Shown here one piece after another: positions 9,456-17,622 of a stretch of 64,000 nt of DNA; the first letter of the stretch is position 1; each line of letters opens with the position of its first letter. The notes under the pieces were generated by a model. That model saw only the letters and a list, made by a program, of their open reading frames with translations, was not told the DNA's origin and ran no database searches. The DNA lies in NCBI GenBank assembly GCA_030388725.1, contig CP128857.1, positions 620,001 to 684,000 on the forward strand, written 5' to 3'. The translations under genes and the position numbers were made by a program. The stretch is from Prodigiosinella aquatilis (GTDB taxonomy: Bacteria; Pseudomonadota; Gammaproteobacteria; Enterobacterales; Enterobacteriaceae).

Positions 9456-9910
9456 CAATGAAGTTGTCATTCCAGGTTAATTTAGACGGCCTGTTTTTCC
9501 CGCTCTGGGTTTAACGTGACGCTATCCTGCCGGTGCCAGTTCCGCGTTTGCCGTGACCAACGTTTGCGGCTCGCTGCTCTCGCGGCTTGATACACGTTGT
9601 CTCGTCGGTCTTCAAGGATCTGGCTGAAGCCCGGCGTTGGTTCGAAGGCTTCAGCCAGTGGTATAACGAGGAGCATCGGCATAGCGCCATCGGTTATGTC
9701 ATACCAGAACAACGGCATCGGGGGGAAGATATAAGACTGTTGGCAAAACGAAAAGTATTATATGAATCGGCCAGAAAAGCCCGACCAGAAAGGTGGTCAA
9801 GTTCATGCCGTCAATGGCAACGAGTTGAGGTAGTGATGTTGAATCCGGACAAGCCAGAAACCGGGCTGAAATCTGCAGCGTAAAAACAAATAAGGGTGTC
9901 AACTTCGTTG
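9456..9910. mobile_element. Chimera of two IS3-family 3' ends in inverted orientation
   Basis: The first part (about 9482-9597, minus strand) encodes the C-terminal tail of one IS3 OrfB (RKRWSRQTRNWHRQDSVTLN). The second part (about 9608-9883, plus strand) encodes the C-terminal 90 residues of a related OrfB (DLAEARRWFEGFSQWYNEEH onward). The whole is bounded by imperfect inverted repeats, CAATGAAGTTGTCATTCC on the left and GGGTGTCAACTTCGTTG on the right. The right part is near-identical in type to the element at 13.7-14.9 kb. It looks like a non-autonomous, MITE-like relic. Confidence 0.65.
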
Positions 9911-10006
9911 GCAGTTACCGATGATGAAGTCTGACGCGTTGAGATCATTTGTTGTCATGCTAGACAATCATTATAATTCGCTGGATAAGTAAATGAAGGA
10001 ATCTCT

Positions 10007-10306
10007 ATGTCTTATATTGAAGAGTTAGGCGCCCGCTTGGAAAGTGCATTGGAAGCATTGGAATACAGTGTTCAGAGGCAACAGCAAGTTTGGCAGCGTG
10101 ATAATCAGCATCTTCATTTGCAATTGATACAGGCCAGGAAACGGGAGGCTGATTTGTGTGCGCAAATTAGCCTACTCGTTAATCAAGTGAATGCAATAGA
10201 TGCCTCGCCCGAGCGTAATCCTTTGCTGCAAAAGGTTAATATAATTCGAATGCATATTGATGCGTTGGCGAAGGACGCGTCTGCTTTTGTCCGTACTCTG
10301 CCATGA
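10007..10306 (+). CDS. Hypothetical coiled-coil protein
   Basis: An unrecognised 99-aa soluble protein, rich in E, Q, L and A, with a predicted long helix over residues 1-65 that has heptad-like spacing. There are no cysteine motifs, signal peptide or membrane segments. AAGGAATCT lies at a good distance before the ATG, which makes expression plausible. It stands alone, followed by the TTCTAT repeat. It could be a small lineage-specific core gene rather than cargo; I cannot tell. Confidence 0.6.
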   Translation: MSYIEELGARLESALEALEYSVQRQQQVWQRDNQHLHLQLIQARKREADLCAQISLLVNQVNAIDASPERNPLLQKVNIIRMHIDALAKDASAFVRTLP

Positions 10307-10712
10307 TTGTGGGCATCGGTGATATTTATCTAAAAACAATGATGTCTTTGTCTAGATAATCGTTCTATTTCTATTTCTATTTCTATTTCTATTTCTATTT
10401 CTATTTCTATTTGCATTGTTAATTATTCACATTTATGCCTATTAGATAATATTAACTGACTATTAATTTGTAGCATTTTTGAAAAACTAACGATTCAAAT
10501 TCATTATCCTTACACATCCTTTTCTTTATTTTATCAATGTTCTTTTTTTTATTATCGAATTTGTTGTGTGGTAATTAACGGCATAATATAGTTATGAGGA
10601 TGCGTAAGCACTATTGTCGTGTTCTCTTGTCTGATAAATCAGATACCTGCAAATGAAAGCTTTTGTTTCATTTTATTATTTACTATTTGTTAATTAGTAC
10701 ATGAGTATAGTT
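10307..10712. other. AT-rich intergenic region
   Basis: Apart from the hexamer array, these 406 bases are low in GC and show no open frame. They would have been the upstream regulatory region of the pectin lyase gene; I see no convincing promoter or operator. Confidence 0.5.
10363..10410. repeat. Hexanucleotide tandem repeat (TTCTAT)x8
   Basis: Eight perfect tandem copies of TTCTAT, 48 bases, in an AT-rich intergenic stretch between a small coiled-coil gene and the pectin lyase pseudogene. A perfect array of this length is prone to slipped-strand length change. Confidence 0.97.
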
Positions 10713-11568
10713 ATGTCATATCCTAATAATGGCACTGCAGATATGGTTGGTTTTGCAAAAGCGGGTAGCACAACGAGTGGTGCTGGTGGTACTGTCGTTT
10801 CAATTACTAGCCTGAGTGTATTAAAAACGCATATTGCTGGTACCGACTTCGAAAATATTGGTCATTAATGCGAGCATTTCCGCAAGTTCTTTAACAAAAG
10901 TCACAATGGAAACCAATAAGTCTATTATTGGATCCTATTCAAATAATACATTGACTAATATTCATTTCAGGGCTGCGTCAAGTTAAACGAATATAATTTT
11001 TCAGAACCTTACTATTAAGCATGCAAACACTATTAATGCTAATGATGATACTCAAATTTATTTGTCACATGGTAATAAATATTGGCGTGATCATCTGACT
11101 TTCTCCGGCGATGGTTATACGCTGGCAGATGGTGGCGGTTATTCCTCTACTTATGATAACTACTCTCATTTAACTATTTGTCATTGCTATTTTAATGATA
11201 TTTATGTTCGTGCCCCCGGTTTGATGCGGTATAGTTATTTTTATGCTTACAATAACTATATTGAAAATTATTACCTGGGCTTTACGTTGGCTCAGGATGC
11301 CAAAATTGTTTCTGGGTATAACTATTTTGACACAACCAGCAGTACAAATGGCATGTTGGATGATAAAGGAACCGGAACGTTCACTGATACGGGAAGCACG
11401 CCATCTATTACCAACCAGACTTCATCACAAAGCAAGTGGTCACCATCATCTAACTATAGCTACAGCCTGAAATCGGTTTCTGCTGCAAAAACCTTCGCCA
11501 GTAATTATGCTGGGGTCCAATCATCCAATCATCCAATCATCCAGTCTGACGTTTGGGGGGTAATATAA
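10713..11568 (+). pseudogene. Pectin lyase pseudogene (polysaccharide lyase family 1, Pnl-like)
   Basis: The reading MSYPNNGTADMVGFAKAG opens like secreted pectin lyases of soft-rot bacteria, and later blocks such as RAPGLMRYSYFYAYNNYIEN and GMLDDKGTGTFTDTGS agree. It is broken in several ways. A frameshift near 10855 leads to TAA at 10866. An in-frame TAA lies at 10983 in the resumed frame. About 45 codons between GYTLADGG and LTICHCYF are missing, a block that normally contains LDKLIYIG. An octamer-like CCAATCAT repeat sits at the 3' end. The last 168 codons form an open frame, but without the N-terminal half it cannot make active enzyme. Confidence 0.85.
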
Positions 11569-11799
11569 AAGGCAGTGTAAGATATATATGGGTCATCATG
11601 GCCATTCTTTTCGTCATCAGTATATTCCAATCATGACCTACATAGTATTTCCATATTCTCCATAATTGACGTAATTGTGAGTACTATTCTTGCACATATT
11701 TACCGTTTCTCTCATTACCTTAAGCTCAGAGGGCTATACTGAGTCACATAGGTTAATACGATGTGTTGATAACTAAAACTGAAACGCGAGGAATATATT

Positions 11800-12273
11800 A
11801 TGTCTAAATTTACCGCTATTGTAGTTGCCTCTGCACTGGCATTAGGTGCTGTGGGTATTGCTGATGCTCATGGTAATTTTTATGGTCAACAGGGTTCTGG
11901 TAACATGATGGGACAATCCCCATGTGGTGGACAATGGGCACCACATAACAGGATGTTTAACGGAATGAATTTGACTAATGAGCAACAGCAAGAAATGCAG
12001 AAATTCATGCAAGGCTATAGAAATAATAGACAATGGCCTTCAATTGAAGAACGTCGTCAATTACATAATATCATAGCTAGCGATAATTTCGATAAGCAGA
12101 AAGCGCAGAGCATCGTGGATAGCATGGAAACAGCTAATAAAGCGCGTATGATGCAGCGTCTGGAAGAACAAAACCATATGTACAATATTCTGACTCCTGA
12201 GCAGAAAAAGCAGTTCAATGCAAATTTTGACAATCGTCTAAACCAAGGAACCCCGGCACCTAAAGCGCAATAA
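11800..12273 (+). CDS. Spy/CpxP family periplasmic chaperone-like protein
   Basis: A 157-aa protein with a signal peptide (hydrophobic residues 5-20, likely cleavage after ADA at about 23). Two LTxxQ motifs, LTNEQQQ (about residue 58) and LTPEQKKQ (about residue 130), mark the Spy/CpxP family, whose members form all-helical cradle dimers in the periplasm. CpxP restrains the CpxA sensor and Spy is a folding chaperone; which role applies here is not decidable. The Met/Gln/Gly-rich N-terminal segment HGNFYGQQGSGNMMG might bind metal. CGAGGAAT precedes the ATG and a terminator follows. Confidence 0.85.
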   Translation: MSKFTAIVVASALALGAVGIADAHGNFYGQQGSGNMMGQSPCGGQWAPHNRMFNGMNLTNEQQQEMQKFMQGYRNNRQWPSIEERRQLHNIIASDNFDKQKAQSIVDSMETANKARMMQRLEEQNHMYNILTPEQKKQFNANFDNRLNQGTPAPKAQ

Positions 12274-12290
12274 TAATCCAAGTCAACTGA

Positions 12291-12356
12291 AGCCGCTGGT
12301 TTTATTTATCACTATTTGCTGGATAAGTGATGGACTAATACCAGCGGTATTTTTTC
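12291..12356 (+). terminator. Terminator after the Spy-like gene
   Basis: CCGCTGGT and ACCAGCGG form a stem around a long loop, followed by TATTTTTTC, shortly after the stop of the Spy-like gene. Confidence 0.55.
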
Positions 12357-12597
12357 ATAGATAAAGTTGGTTTCAGAACATCGGCGTGAGTGCCATTTCC
12401 TATCTTTTATCTGCGCACGTACTGGCATCCTTTCCATTATTTTTTAATGATGTAAAAAACTGAAAATAATCAATATGGATTTTTTTTTGTCGTTAATTGA
12501 TTAATTTTTAGGATATTTCTTCATTATTCTTGAGCCTTTTTAATAGATATTATTATCTGAGAGATTAGGTGGCTGTTAGCAAATTGAGGAACATATA
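12357..12597. other. Intergenic region upstream of the RcnB-like gene
   Basis: AT-rich sequence with long T-runs; presumably the promoter region of the RcnB-like gene. No specific operator is recognised. Confidence 0.4.
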
Positions 12598-13050
12598 GTG
12601 AAGAAAAAAATGTTGGCACTTGTAATGATGGTATTTGCAGGGAGTAGTGCTTTTTCCACGATATCCTGGGCCGATCAGTTGGATAATCGAGAACAGATGC
12701 GGTCGCCTGGGAGCTATCCTTATGGTGAAACTGGACCTAATCATAAGCCCATCGCTCATGTGGCAGAGGCAGACAGGCATAATAATGGTAATGATAGAAA
12801 GCATCATAGCGGACCTGTCGCTATTGAACGTGATCATTTTACATGGAAAGGTCATGATTTCAGAAAAGGACGACCAATGCCCAGTCATTTTCAAGGGCAA
12901 CGTTATCGGGTTCATGATTGGCGCGCCCGGGGCCTTCAGCAGCCACCTTCAGGCCACTATTGGAGCTACATCGACGGGAATTATGTGTTGATTGCGGCTA
13001 CTACGGGAGTCATCACTGCCATTATTTTAAACAGTGCTGTAAATCATTGA
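12598..13050 (+). CDS. RcnB family periplasmic protein
   Basis: A 150-aa secreted protein starting at GTG (GAGGAAC eight bases upstream), with a signal peptide ending near SWA at about residue 25. The C-terminal half has the RcnB signature: GRPMPSHFQGQRYRVHDW, then PPSGHYWSYIDGNYVLIA and TTGVITAII. RcnB in E. coli helps keep nickel and cobalt homeostasis with the RcnA exporter. No rcnA is nearby. The linker (about residues 45-85) is histidine-rich, which would suit metal binding. Family call is firm, metal role is inference. Confidence 0.82.
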   Translation: MKKKMLALVMMVFAGSSAFSTISWADQLDNREQMRSPGSYPYGETGPNHKPIAHVAEADRHNNGNDRKHHSGPVAIERDHFTWKGHDFRKGRPMPSHFQGQRYRVHDWRARGLQQPPSGHYWSYIDGNYVLIAATTGVITAIILNSAVNH

Positions 13051-13673
13051 TGTGATACTAACGTGTTGATGTCGGGAATCGATACGTCAGTTCCATTTAA
13101 ATAAAATAGCGCGGCGTTTGCGTGATGCTCAGTCATTGCTAAATCTGTATATTTCGAAGAAAGTGAAGGCGTTACGTTGTTAACGTAATTCTTCGAGAAT
13201 TAGCTGGTTCTTCTCCGTCTGTGAGCGATGCTCCATCAAAGTCCAATTAGACTAATTCCCTTTCTCTTTCATCGACAAGCCAGGTGTTGCCATTCATTAT
13301 TCCACTGGCTACGGCCAAAGGCTGCTACCTACATTGAGGATGCTGGGCCGATGGAAAAACTCTGTTTTCGTACCAAAAGGCACGGCTGAGGCCACTCTAG
13401 TCAAGCGTAAAAATTCTTGTTTTAACTGATCTTTCGTGGCTGTACTGTAATCTATCATTATGAAATTTTTGTCTTTATATTAAGAGTAATCCTACTAGGA
13501 TAATTATTTTTATATCGCAGATAGAACAGGTAAAGGCTACCCCCCAACCTCACTCACTCTGACTTTTCTTCCGGGGTAATACATTGGTGTTCGAATACTG
13601 GACAACGATGTATTACATGCGCGGTCAATCACGCAAACAAGGTTCTATGGCAACCGGTAGCTGTCAACGAAGT
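13051..13673. other. Gap with no supported gene
   Basis: These 623 bases contain no open frame with a credible start or family match on either strand. A short minus-strand reading around 13150-13310 looks protein-like but has an in-frame stop and no match I know. Probably degenerate accessory DNA. Confidence 0.5.
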
Positions 13674-13692
13674 TGACACCCTTATTCGTTTT

Positions 13693-14330
13693 TTACGCTG
13701 CAGATTTTAGCCCGGTTTCTGGCTTGTCTGGATTCAACATTACTACATCTACCCGCTGCCACTGACGGCATGAGGCTGACCACCGTTCCGGTCGGGCTTT
13801 TTTAGCCATGTCATACAAGGCTTTTCGTTTTGCCAGCAGGCTTATATCTTCTCCCTGATGCCGTTGTTCTGGTGTGACATAACCGATCGCGCCATGCCGA
13901 TGCTCCTTGTTATACCACCGGCTAAAGCCCTCCACCCAACGCCGGGCTTCAGCCAGATCCAGGAAGCCTGATGACGGCCACGACAGAACATATTTTAGCG
14001 TTCTGAACAGCGACTCCACATACGGATTATCGTTGCTGACTCGTGGTCGGCTGTGCGAACCCGTGATGCTCCGTTCTTCCAGTTTCGCTTTCAGCGTCTG
14101 GGATTTCATCGGCGCACCATTGTCGGCATGTAACACTAACGGATGGCGGTAACACCGTTCACGTAACACGGTGCGGTGCAGCAGCGCGGACGCTCTGCCG
14201 TGGGACGACGGTCTTCAGCCTGGTGATTCCAGCGCCGCCAGGTGCTCAGGCTTAACCCTACTTCCCGACAAGCGGGGAGCAGACGTGCGCCAGCGTTCAT
14301 GGCTTCACGTATCCATCGGATCAGTTGCAC
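13693..14330 (-). pseudogene. IS3-family OrfB with internal deletion and frameshift
   Basis: The 5' part (from 14330) reads IRWIREAMNAGARLLPACRE, the OrfB start. At about 14190 the frame jumps to LHRTVLRERCYRHPLVLHAD and runs to the normal end. The second aspartate (HADNGAP) and the glutamate region (NPYVESLF) of the DDE triad remain, but the first aspartate block is deleted, so no active transposase is possible. Confidence 0.82.
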
Positions 14331-14347
14331 GCGTTCGTGAGCGGGGG

Positions 14348-14830
14348 TCAGTCGTCCTCGTCCGCCTCGCCGTAATACTGATTCAGCTTTTTTCTCAGGA
14401 CCAGCAGGGCTGCCGCCTCCGCCAGGGCCTTTTCTTTGCGCGCCAATTCACGCTCCAGCCCTTTGATTTTCTTTTGGGCCTGTTTTTGCGACTGCCGGGT
14501 ATCGACTTGTGGCGTCTGGAGAAAATCCTGTTTCCACTGCGCTATTTGTTCAGGATAAAGCCCTTTGCGACGGCAGTATTCGCTCAGTTCGGCTTCACTG
14601 AGTGTGGCGGTTTCAACGATGACGGCAAAACGGGCTTCTGTCGACCAAAGGTCTGTGGTTTTGTTGGCACCGGGCACTGGTTTTCCCTCCAATTTGGCTT
14701 GGACCCGCCAATGATAAAGGGTAGCTTCCGATATCCCTTCCTGTTGTGCAAGTGCGGTGACGGTCATGTTGTAAGGAGGAAGTAATTTAGCCAATACAGC
14801 GGCCTTACGCTCTGGTGAATAAAGTTTCAT
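14348..14830 (-). CDS. IS3-family transposase OrfA
   Basis: A 160-aa OrfA with the N-terminal helix-turn-helix (VTALAQQEGISEATLYHW) and a C-terminal leucine-zipper-like helix (about residues 105-150) used in OrfAB dimerisation. I start it at MKLYSPERK rather than 15 codons earlier, since the family begins there. With its orfB broken it can at most act as a DNA-binding protein at element ends. Confidence 0.8.
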   Translation of the reverse strand: MKLYSPERKAAVLAKLLPPYNMTVTALAQQEGISEATLYHWRVQAKLEGKPVPGANKTTDLWSTEARFAVIVETATLSEAELSEYCRRKGLYPEQIAQWKQDFLQTPQVDTRQSQKQAQKKIKGLERELARKEKALAEAAALLVLRKKLNQYYGEADEDD

Positions 14831-15051
14831 AACAGGCTCCGTTGCCCCATAGAGATTTTCAGTCTGGGGTGTCAACTATCCTGCCAGAGGGGGCGGGTAC
14901 CAAGCTGGTAGAAATGAGTGTGGCTGAAATCAGGCAGCATCTGGACGGTTGTATTGGTAAGGCTGCTGAAATGGACGTGTAGTCCCCCCTGAATTTAGTC
15001 TTACCGCACAATGGAGTTCTCTGGTTAAAATACAACCAACGGAGGCTCATC

Positions 15052-15318
15052 ATGAAGAAAGCGCGTTTCACTGAAACTCAGATCCTACGTGTTCTGAAAG
15101 AGGTTGAAGGTGGTCGGCATGTGAAGGATGTGTGCCGAGAAAACGGTGTGTCGGAAGCCAGCTATTACAATTGGAAAGCCAAATATGGTGGCATGGAATC
15201 CTCTGATATCAAACGAATGAAAGAGCTGGAAGAGGAAAATCGCCGGTTAAAGCAAATGTACGCATCCCTTAGTTTAGATCATGAAATTCTTAAGGATGTT
15301 GTATCAAAAAAACTTTAA
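15052..15318 (+). CDS. IS3-family transposase OrfA
   Basis: An 88-aa DNA-binding subunit with a helix-turn-helix (HVKDVCRENGVSEASYYNW) and a C-terminal coiled coil (about residues 58-80). Near its end a run of seven A (15306-15312) is followed by CTTTAA. A -1 shift there reads through as KTLTVPEKRE into orfB, so the OrfAB transposase is likely made by programmed frameshifting, as in other IS3 elements. Confidence 0.92.
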   Translation: MKKARFTETQILRVLKEVEGGRHVKDVCRENGVSEASYYNWKAKYGGMESSDIKRMKELEEENRRLKQMYASLSLDHEILKDVVSKKL

Positions 15319-15320
15319 CG

Positions 15321-16160
15321 GTGCCTGAGAAGCGTGAGCTGGTGCGTTACGTCATGACGGAACATCAGGCCAGCGAACGACGCGGGTGCCGGATTATCGG
15401 TATTAGTCGAAGCCTGTTGCATTATTGCCCGAACACGGCGCGGGATCTGCCCGTGGTCGAGGCATTACAAAAACTTGCACATCAGCATCCGGCCTATGGT
15501 TTTGGCCTTATGTTCAATAAGTTACGTCAAGCAGGATTATCGTGGAATGCAAAACGGGTTTACCGGATCTACCGATTATTAAAACTGAACCTTCGGTGTA
15601 AAGGAAAAAAACGCTTACCTAACAGGCATCCACAGCCGTTGGTTATTCCGCATAAAATGAACCACTGTTGGTCAGTTGATTTTATGAGTGATGCCTTGAT
15701 CGACGGGCGGCGATTCAGGTTATTTAACGTCGTCGATGATTTTAATCGGGAAGCGCTGGCAATCGAGGTTGATTTGAATATACCAGCTCATCGCGTTGTA
15801 CGCATCCTGGAGCGGTTAAGTGCTGAAAGAGGCTATCCGGCATTTATACGCAGCGATAACGGGCCAGAACTTACAGCCGCTGCTTTAGCTGAATGGGCAG
15901 AGTTGCACGGCGTGATACTCGATTTTATTCAGCCAGGCAGGCCAATGCAGAACGGATTTATTGAGCGATTTAACAAAACGCTACGAACAGAAATACTCGA
16001 TATGTATCTGTTCAGAACACTGTCAGAAGTCCGTGTGCTAACAGAAGACTGGCGCGCAGAATATAACGAAGAACGTCCGCATAGCTCACTGGGTGATATG
16101 CCACCCGTTATCTATGCGAGGCAAAAACTGGCCGGAGATCCTCATTGGCGGTGGTACTAA
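15321..16160 (+). CDS. IS3-family transposase OrfB (DDE integrase)
   Basis: The catalytic subunit, 279 aa from the GTG at 15321, or fused to OrfA after frameshifting. The DDE triad is visible: D in HCWSVDFMSD (about residue 114), D in IRSDNGPE (about residue 175) and E in NGFIERFNKTLR (about residue 211). The rve-type core and the C-terminal YNEERPHSSLGDMPP are complete, with no frameshift or truncation. Confidence 0.94.
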   Translation: MPEKRELVRYVMTEHQASERRGCRIIGISRSLLHYCPNTARDLPVVEALQKLAHQHPAYGFGLMFNKLRQAGLSWNAKRVYRIYRLLKLNLRCKGKKRLPNRHPQPLVIPHKMNHCWSVDFMSDALIDGRRFRLFNVVDDFNREALAIEVDLNIPAHRVVRILERLSAERGYPAFIRSDNGPELTAAALAEWAELHGVILDFIQPGRPMQNGFIERFNKTLRTEILDMYLFRTLSEVRVLTEDWRAEYNEERPHSSLGDMPPVIYARQKLAGDPHWRWY

Positions 16161-16504
16161 AAACCGGAGGGACTACAGACGCAGACGAGCGCGCAGCAAT
16201 GGCGGCTAAGGCTGTGGACCTCTATCTGAGTGAAGGCCCTGACAACCCACCTGTAACGTTTGGCGGCTACCGCCTGTCTATTGTTGAAACGCCAGAATGT
16301 GAAACCGGGCAAATTATCGCGGGTGGGGCTTTTGGGCTGTCTGCGGTGGATGTGGTGTTTGAGTGTCTGGACTACACGCTTACGCTGATGAGCGACGAAA
16401 TAGAGGAAACAGCGATGCGTGAGGTTATCCCCTCGTTGCTCTATGCCCTAGGAAATGATGAATAAATTACTTACCTAGTGGGCTATAGACCTGCAATCTC
16501 CAAC

Positions 16505-16534
16505 CTTTGCCAGCCTCAGTGTTGGCTTTTTTTA
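16505..16534 (+). terminator. Terminator after the split gene
   Basis: GCCAGC and GTTGGC pair (with G-U) around a six-base loop and are followed by a seven-T run, 40 bases after the stop of the interrupted gene. Confidence 0.6.
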
Positions 16535-16622
16535 CTTCAATTTCGATGCGTCAGAATACCTAAAGCGTGGAAAACTGAGGCAATCTTTTTTGACCATGGT
16601 CAATGGATTGTATTAATGGAAT

Positions 16623-16671
16623 AGGAAAATTCCGTCTTGCGACTTATAAAAAGTATTGCAGGAATTTTCCT
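16623..16671. repeat. Perfect 11-bp inverted repeat upstream of the DUF3892 gene
   Basis: AGGAAAATTCC (16623-16633) and GGAATTTTCCT (16661-16671) are exact inverted copies separated by 27 bases, ending 20 bases before the ATG. This could be an operator or a leader hairpin that sequesters the ribosome site. Confidence 0.6.
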
Positions 16672-16691
16672 GCTCAAACTTCTGGTGAAAC

Positions 16692-17000
16692 ATGGCTGAA
16701 AAATGGGCTGACTACTTGATTTCCAAAGTTCGATATAACGACGAGCATACGCACATTACCCACGTATATGTGCATGTAGACAAGGGAGATACTGTAGGAG
16801 ACGGGACATCAGAAACCCGACAATGGGTAGTTAATAAAATCGACGGTAGCTACACGTTCTACACCATTTATAAAGGTGATGACGGTAAGTGGAAAAAGGG
16901 GCAAAAAGTTGTTAAAGACCGTGTTAACGGTACTAACTACTTAACCACGCGGCCAAATGGAACATCCAAAGACAATTTAGAAAATCTCCCAGAGTATTAG
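16692..17000 (+). CDS. DUF3892 domain-containing protein
   Basis: A 102-aa small protein fitting DUF3892: the opening YLISKVRYNDEHTHITHVYV and the later RQWVVNKIDGSYTFYTIY are typical of it. The role is unknown; the family is common in accessory regions. It is followed by a strong terminator and upstream of a lone excisionase gene of opposite strand. Confidence 0.75.
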   Translation: MAEKWADYLISKVRYNDEHTHITHVYVHVDKGDTVGDGTSETRQWVVNKIDGSYTFYTIYKGDDGKWKKGQKVVKDRVNGTNYLTTRPNGTSKDNLENLPEY

Positions 17001-17022
17001 AATTGTGATTTATCAAAACGCC

Positions 17023-17056
17023 AAAGCATCAGATTTGTTCTGGTGCTTTTTTATTT
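17023..17056. terminator. Terminator between the DUF3892 gene and the excisionase
   Basis: A 10-bp stem (AAAGCATCAG/CTGGTGCTTT) with a seven-base loop and a TTTTTATTT tail; it can serve both convergent genes. Confidence 0.8.
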
Positions 17057-17094
17057 CTGCGATGAATAAAATGTTTTTCTTCCAGTAAAAAGAC

Positions 17095-17334
17095 TTAGTC
17101 GCTATATCCATCCATCAAGATTTTTTTGAGCAATGAGTGATCTGTATGCCTTATCAGAGGCTTATCTGAACCGACAAATCGGGTGTCTTTCTCAACCATC
17201 CACGATCTACCAACTTTTAGGGCTGGCGGATAAATCATTCCTTGCTTTGCATAGTTACAGAGTGTCGCCTTGCCGGGCGCAGCATCACCAAACTCTTCAA
17301 TAGCCCATTCATACAGTGTTATTAATCTTGCCAT
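17095..17334 (-). CDS. Orphan excisionase (Xis-like)
   Basis: A 79-aa protein with the start MARLITLYEWAIEEFGDAAP and the winged-helix core GKATLCNYAKQGMIYPPALK of lambdoid-type excisionases. Such proteins bind attachment-site arms and steer a tyrosine integrase to excision. No integrase follows downstream, where lambdoid order would put it; DUF3892 and IS debris lie there instead. It is therefore probably the leftover of an older integrative element unrelated to the P2-type prophage. Upstream, GTGTAGTCATT occurs twice in tandem (about 17377-17400), a possible binding-site repeat. Confidence 0.82.
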   Translation of the reverse strand: MARLITLYEWAIEEFGDAAPGKATLCNYAKQGMIYPPALKVGRSWMVEKDTRFVGSDKPLIRHTDHSLLKKILMDGYSD

Positions 17335-17622
17335 TTTGAATCCTTTTCATGGTTTGTTTAATGCCGTTCATTATTCCGTGTAGTCATTGGTGTAGTCATT
17401 TCAATAAAAAAGGCACTAACCAATTAAGGAAGGTTTCCTTTTAAACAACAACTTAACTGACTAGTATCAGTTCATGCCGTATTTTTAATGTCTGGTGTAA
17501 GTATATGGGAACTATTTTTCCGGCTAAAAAATAAATACACTCAAATTACAGTTTTGCAGTTTTTTGAAAAAAAAAGTTACTGTCCCATATAATTTGGAAC
17601 TAAAAACATAAGGATTACGTAA

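Larger units (their letters stand above)
13674..14874 (-). mobile_element. IS3-family element with internal deletion (non-autonomous)
   Basis: About 1.2 kb bounded by inverted ends that both begin TGACACCC (13674 and, on the other strand, 14874). orfA is intact (14348-14830). orfB has lost its middle: the N-terminal part ending near TAERP fuses, out of frame, to a C-terminal part beginning ALLHRTVL near 14190. The missing block would hold the first catalytic aspartate. No target-site duplication is visible. The ends and OrfB tail match the relic at 9.6-9.9 kb. Confidence 0.82.
14978..16177 (+). mobile_element. Intact IS3-family insertion sequence with 4-bp target duplication
   Basis: The 1.2-kb element begins TGTAGTCCCCCC and ends in the inverted form (GAGGGACTACA). 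GACG flanks it on both sides (14974-14977 and 16178-16181), a 4-bp target duplication that proves recent insertion. orfA and orfB are both complete with all DDE residues, so it is probably active. IS407-group members of the IS3 family duplicate 4 bp, which fits. Confidence 0.92.
14914..16465 (+). pseudogene. Small gene of unknown function split by an IS insertion
   Basis: Removing the IS at 14978-16177 and one copy of the GACG duplication joins two reading frames exactly: MSVAEIRQHLDGCIGK... on the left and DADERAAMAAKAVDLYLSEG... on the right, giving about 115 aa that end at 16465. The start at 14914 is the first ATG after the neighbouring deleted IS, so the original gene may have been longer. 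I do not recognise the family. It is acidic and predicted soluble, with no motifs. Confidence 0.7.

Noticed and set aside
10363..10410. CRISPR-like array
   Set aside because: Six-base units without spacers; a simple tandem repeat.
13150..13310. Possible protein fragment on the minus strand
   Set aside because: Contains an in-frame stop and no recognised motif.
14171..14785. 204-codon plus-strand frame in the deleted IS
   Set aside because: Antisense shadow of orfA and orfB.
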